From NCBI GenBank assembly GCA_023441805.1, contig JAEZNO010000032.1:43168-107167 (forward strand): a stretch of 64,000 bases of DNA, read 5' to 3'. The stretch comes from Bacteroidota bacterium. Its GTDB lineage: Bacteria; Bacteroidota; Bacteroidia; Bacteroidales; Lentimicrobiaceae. Position numbers and translations under genes: made by a program. A model generated the notes under the pieces. The model was not told the origin of the DNA. It saw only the letters and a program-made list of their open reading frames with translations, and made no database searches. Shown here piece after piece: positions 61,673-64,000 of this stretch (position 1 is its first letter; each line of letters starts with the position of its first letter).

Positions 61673-63835
61673 ATGATTCGGAAAATTAGCATTTGTTTAG
61701 TTGTTTTGTTGCTTTCATTAAGGCTGGTATTTGCAGGTGAAGGTATGTGGTTGCCAACCTTATTGGAGCAACTTAATGAACCTGAGATGGTGAGTATGGG
61801 AATGCGAATCTCAGCTGAGGATATATATAGCATCAATAAATCAAGCTTAAAAGATGCTATTATGCTTTTCGGCAGAGGTTGCACAGCAGAGATTATATCT
61901 GACCAGGGCTTGATTCTCACAAATCATCATTGTGGTTATGGCCAGATTCAGCGACATAGTTCACTTGAAAATGACTATCTGACTAAAGGTTTTTGGGCAA
62001 TGGAAAGGTCGCAGGAGCTTCCAAATCCCGGACTGTCGGTTACTTTATTGGTACGTATGGAGGATGTTACTCAGCGTGCATTAGAAGGTGTGAAAGATGG
62101 ACTGACTGAGAAATCAAGAGCTGATATCATTGCATCAAATATTAAGAATATTGAGGAAGAAGCTGTTAAAGGAACAAAATATGGTGCCAAGGTAAGGCCA
62201 TTTTACTATGGCAATCAGTATTATCTGTTTATTACTGAGACATTCAATGATGTTCGTTTAGTAGGTGCTCCTCCTTCAAATATCGGCAAGTTTGGTGGTG
62301 ATACAGATAATTGGGTATGGCCAAGGCATACTGGTGATTTTTCTATCTTTCGTATCTATGCCAATAAGAACAATGAACCGGCTGATTATTCTCCTGACAA
62401 TGTACCTTATAAGCCAAAATATCATCTGCCTATTTCATTAAAAGGGGTAAGTGAAGGTGATTTTACTTTCGTTTTCGGATATCCGGGCAGAACTCAGGAG
62501 TATTTGCCTTCATATGCCATTGAAATGATAACGGAATATGAGAATCCTGTAGCAATTAGATTACGCGAAAAGCGACTGAATATTTTTGACAATTTCATGA
62601 ATAACAGTGATCTTGTGAGGATACAATATTCAGCAAAGCATGCCGGTGTGGCCAATTTCTGGAAGAAGATGATAGGGGAGAGCAGAGGAATTAAAAAATT
62701 AGACGGAATAGAAAAGAAGCAGGCCTTTGAAAACGGATTTGCCAATTGGACTTCCTCAGATCCATCAATTAATGTGAAATATGGGAATCTGTTACGGGCT
62801 TTTAAGAGTACCTATGAAGAGTTATTGCCATTTAATACTGCCAGAACTTATCTCCTTGAAGGAGGGATGGGTGTTGAGGCGTTGGCATATGCTAACCGCT
62901 TTGTTAAGTTAGTGGAGCTTAGCAAGCAGAAATCACTTGACAATGAGAAGGTGAATGAAGCAGTTAATCAGCTTAAAGCAGGTGTATCAGGCTTTTTCAA
63001 GAATTACTATCAACCGCTTGATAAAGAGGTATTTGTTGATATGCTCTCAGACTGGTTAGCCAATCAGCCAACTGAGTTCTTACCGGAGAAACTGGTTTCT
63101 GAAAGAAATAAGTATAACTCAATGGAACAGTGGGCAGAGGCTTTATATTCAAAAAGTATGCTTACTGATTCACTAAAAGTGAGGAAATTGCTTGATGGTT
63201 ATTCAGCTAAAAAGTATAAGCAGATTGAGAAAGATCCTGTCTTTAAGCTCTCGTATGCCATAGTTGACTTCTACAGTTCCAAAATTCTGCCTGTGACTAA
63301 TACTCTCACTGCACGTTTGGATAGCCTGCAGCGTATTTATATGACAGCCCAAATGGAATATATGCCCGGGAAGAGATTCTACCCTGATGCAAATTCAACA
63401 CTCAGAATTGCTTATGGAAAGATTGATGATTATAAGCCAAAGGATGCCGTAAGGTATAATTACTTTACAACTCTCGAGGGTATAATGGAGAAAGAAGATC
63501 CGTCTATTTATGATTATGTTGTGGAGCCAAGACTGAAAGAACTCTACCTGGCTAAAGATTACGGACAATATGCAGCACCCGATGGCACAATGAGGGTTGC
63601 TTTTATTGCCAGTAACCACACAACAGGAGGAAATTCAGGTAGCCCGGTTCTCAATGCTGATGGTCACCTAATTGGAATCAACTTCGACCGGAACTGGGAA
63701 GGTACAATGAGTGATTTGATGTATGATCCGGATCAATGCAGAAATATCTCACTGGATATCAGATACTGCCTTTTTGTGATAGATAAATATGCAGGAGCGC
63801 AGCATCTGGTTAAGGAGATGACGATAATTAATTAG
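61673..63835 (+). CDS. dpp11: Dipeptidyl peptidase 11 (S46 family, Asp/Glu-specific)
   Basis: 720 residues from ATG at 61673 with a signal peptide (MIRKISICLVVLLLSLRLVFA). S46 catalytic triad: His85 in TNHHCGYGQIQRHS, Asp222 in HTGDFSIFR and Ser655 in GGNSGSPV. Arg673 in NFDRNWEG is at the same position as the Arg that gives DPP11 specificity for Asp/Glu at P1; the related DPP7 has Gly there. DPP11 is a periplasmic enzyme of peptide-fermenting Bacteroidota that releases N-terminal dipeptides. The gene ends 16 bases before a strong terminator. Confidence 0.95.
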   Translation: MIRKISICLVVLLLSLRLVFAGEGMWLPTLLEQLNEPEMVSMGMRISAEDIYSINKSSLKDAIMLFGRGCTAEIISDQGLILTNHHCGYGQIQRHSSLENDYLTKGFWAMERSQELPNPGLSVTLLVRMEDVTQRALEGVKDGLTEKSRADIIASNIKNIEEEAVKGTKYGAKVRPFYYGNQYYLFITETFNDVRLVGAPPSNIGKFGGDTDNWVWPRHTGDFSIFRIYANKNNEPADYSPDNVPYKPKYHLPISLKGVSEGDFTFVFGYPGRTQEYLPSYAIEMITEYENPVAIRLREKRLNIFDNFMNNSDLVRIQYSAKHAGVANFWKKMIGESRGIKKLDGIEKKQAFENGFANWTSSDPSINVKYGNLLRAFKSTYEELLPFNTARTYLLEGGMGVEALAYANRFVKLVELSKQKSLDNEKVNEAVNQLKAGVSGFFKNYYQPLDKEVFVDMLSDWLANQPTEFLPEKLVSERNKYNSMEQWAEALYSKSMLTDSLKVRKLLDGYSAKKYKQIEKDPVFKLSYAIVDFYSSKILPVTNTLTARLDSLQRIYMTAQMEYMPGKRFYPDANSTLRIAYGKIDDYKPKDAVRYNYFTTLEGIMEKEDPSIYDYVVEPRLKELYLAKDYGQYAAPDGTMRVAFIASNHTTGGNSGSPVLNADGHLIGINFDRNWEGTMSDLMYDPDQCRNISLDIRYCLFVIDKYAGAQHLVKEMTIIN

Positions 63836-63850
63836 AGTATTACATAAAAA

Positions 63851-63887
63851 AAAGAGGCTGTATACGTTTAGATACAGCCTCTTTTTT
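63851..63887 (+). terminator. Rho-independent terminator after dpp11
   Basis: A 13-bp perfect stem (AAAGAGGCTGTAT at 63851-63863, ATACAGCCTCTTT at 63872-63884) with an 8-base loop and a T-run to 63887. The core AGAGGCTG is shared with the gldN terminator. Confidence 0.95.
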
Positions 63888-64000
63888 GTGTGCCGTGCAT
63901 GATTAATAACTTGAAGGTGAAAGTCCTTTATGGGGGTTTTTAGCCACCAACCATTAGCCAAGAGCAAGGGTGTCTGCCGTGAGGCAGAATCTGAAAGAAG
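63888..64000 (+). mobile_element. Group II intron, 5' end (bacterial class C-like)
   Basis: Starts with the 5' consensus GTGTG (63888-63892, as GTGTGCCGTGCATG) directly after the terminator T-run, and continues with domain I sequence typical of Bacteroidota group II introns: GGTGAAAGTCC near 63916, AGCCAAGAGCAAGGGTGTCTG near 63955, and a hairpin TCTGCC-GTGA-GGCAGA (63973-63988) with a GNRA tetraloop. Group IIC introns characteristically insert just downstream of transcription terminators, which is the case here. The rest, presumably with a reverse transcriptase/maturase gene, lies beyond the window. Confidence 0.85.

Noticed and set aside
1..64000. tRNA or rRNA genes, defence system, prophage or conjugative element
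   Set aside because: No cloverleaf, rRNA block, integrase, phage structural gene, restriction or toxin-antitoxin pair was recognised; only the group II intron end is a mobile element.

Overview
The window is a 64 kb piece of a Bacteroidota chromosome (AT-rich, about 40% GC by eye). The main evidence is a complete type IX secretion/gliding core (porP-gldKLMN), a secreted peptidase with a type IX C-terminal sorting domain, a GYDIA-family GHMP kinase, families largely confined to the phylum (DUF4468, DUF4919, DUF6266, Porin_10, DUF2723), and repeated promoter elements of the Bacteroidota type (TAnnTTTG, usually continuing as TAnnTTTGCA). A Bacteroidales-like free-living lineage is likely. The mevalonate route in place of the non-mevalonate one argues against gut Bacteroides. 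I cannot name a genus. Almost all genes look chromosomal and housekeeping, and I see no rRNA, tRNA, CRISPR array or prophage.

Layout. 1-2.9 kb: 3' part of the site-2 protease rseP, then two tandem YitT-type membrane proteins. 3.0-8.9 kb: porP, gldK, gldL, gldM, gldN, closed by a strong terminator. 9.0-19.3 kb: recG, pheT, then an envelope/protein-quality block (sigma-54 activator, lptE, a TPR protein, secG) followed by groES-groEL behind a possible sigma-54 promoter. 19.4-21.7 kb: a DUF4468 protein and, on the minus strand, a small possibly beta-grasp-like protein translationally coupled to a 5'-nucleotidase. 21.9-26.2 kb: a tightly packed mevalonate operon (HMG-CoA reductase, GYDIA kinase, diphosphomevalonate decarboxylase, mevalonate kinase). 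26.3-41 kb: adenine deaminase, an ArsR regulator, a large lipoprotein, an M1 peptidase with sorting domain, a polysaccharide deacetylase, a DUF2723 membrane protein, phosphoglycerate mutase, a PPP-type phosphatase, two small conserved proteins and a PIF1-like helicase. 41-46.3 kb: a tricorn-like protease, a fragment of a dead DUF4143 ATPase gene, a TIGR01777 epimerase and a DUF6266 protein. 46.3-53.3 kb: a 600-base gap with a G-quadruplex-forming palindrome, methylmalonyl-CoA mutase mutA/mutB and gyrB. 53.3-63.8 kb: two outer-membrane barrels, a YyaL-type thioredoxin-domain protein, a four-PAS histidine kinase, a DUF937-like protein, ridA and a dipeptidyl peptidase 11. The last 113 bases are the 5' end of a group II intron seated exactly behind a terminator.

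Taken together the genes suggest a protein-degrading organism that secretes peptidases through type IX secretion, takes up di- and oligopeptides (DPP11, M1 and tricorn-like peptidases), handles propionyl/succinyl-CoA with B12-dependent mutase and makes isoprenoids from mevalonate. I found no convincing new multi-gene system. The most unusual items are the G4 palindrome, the small protein coupled to the nucleotidase, the terminator-targeting intron and a family of related terminator hairpins.
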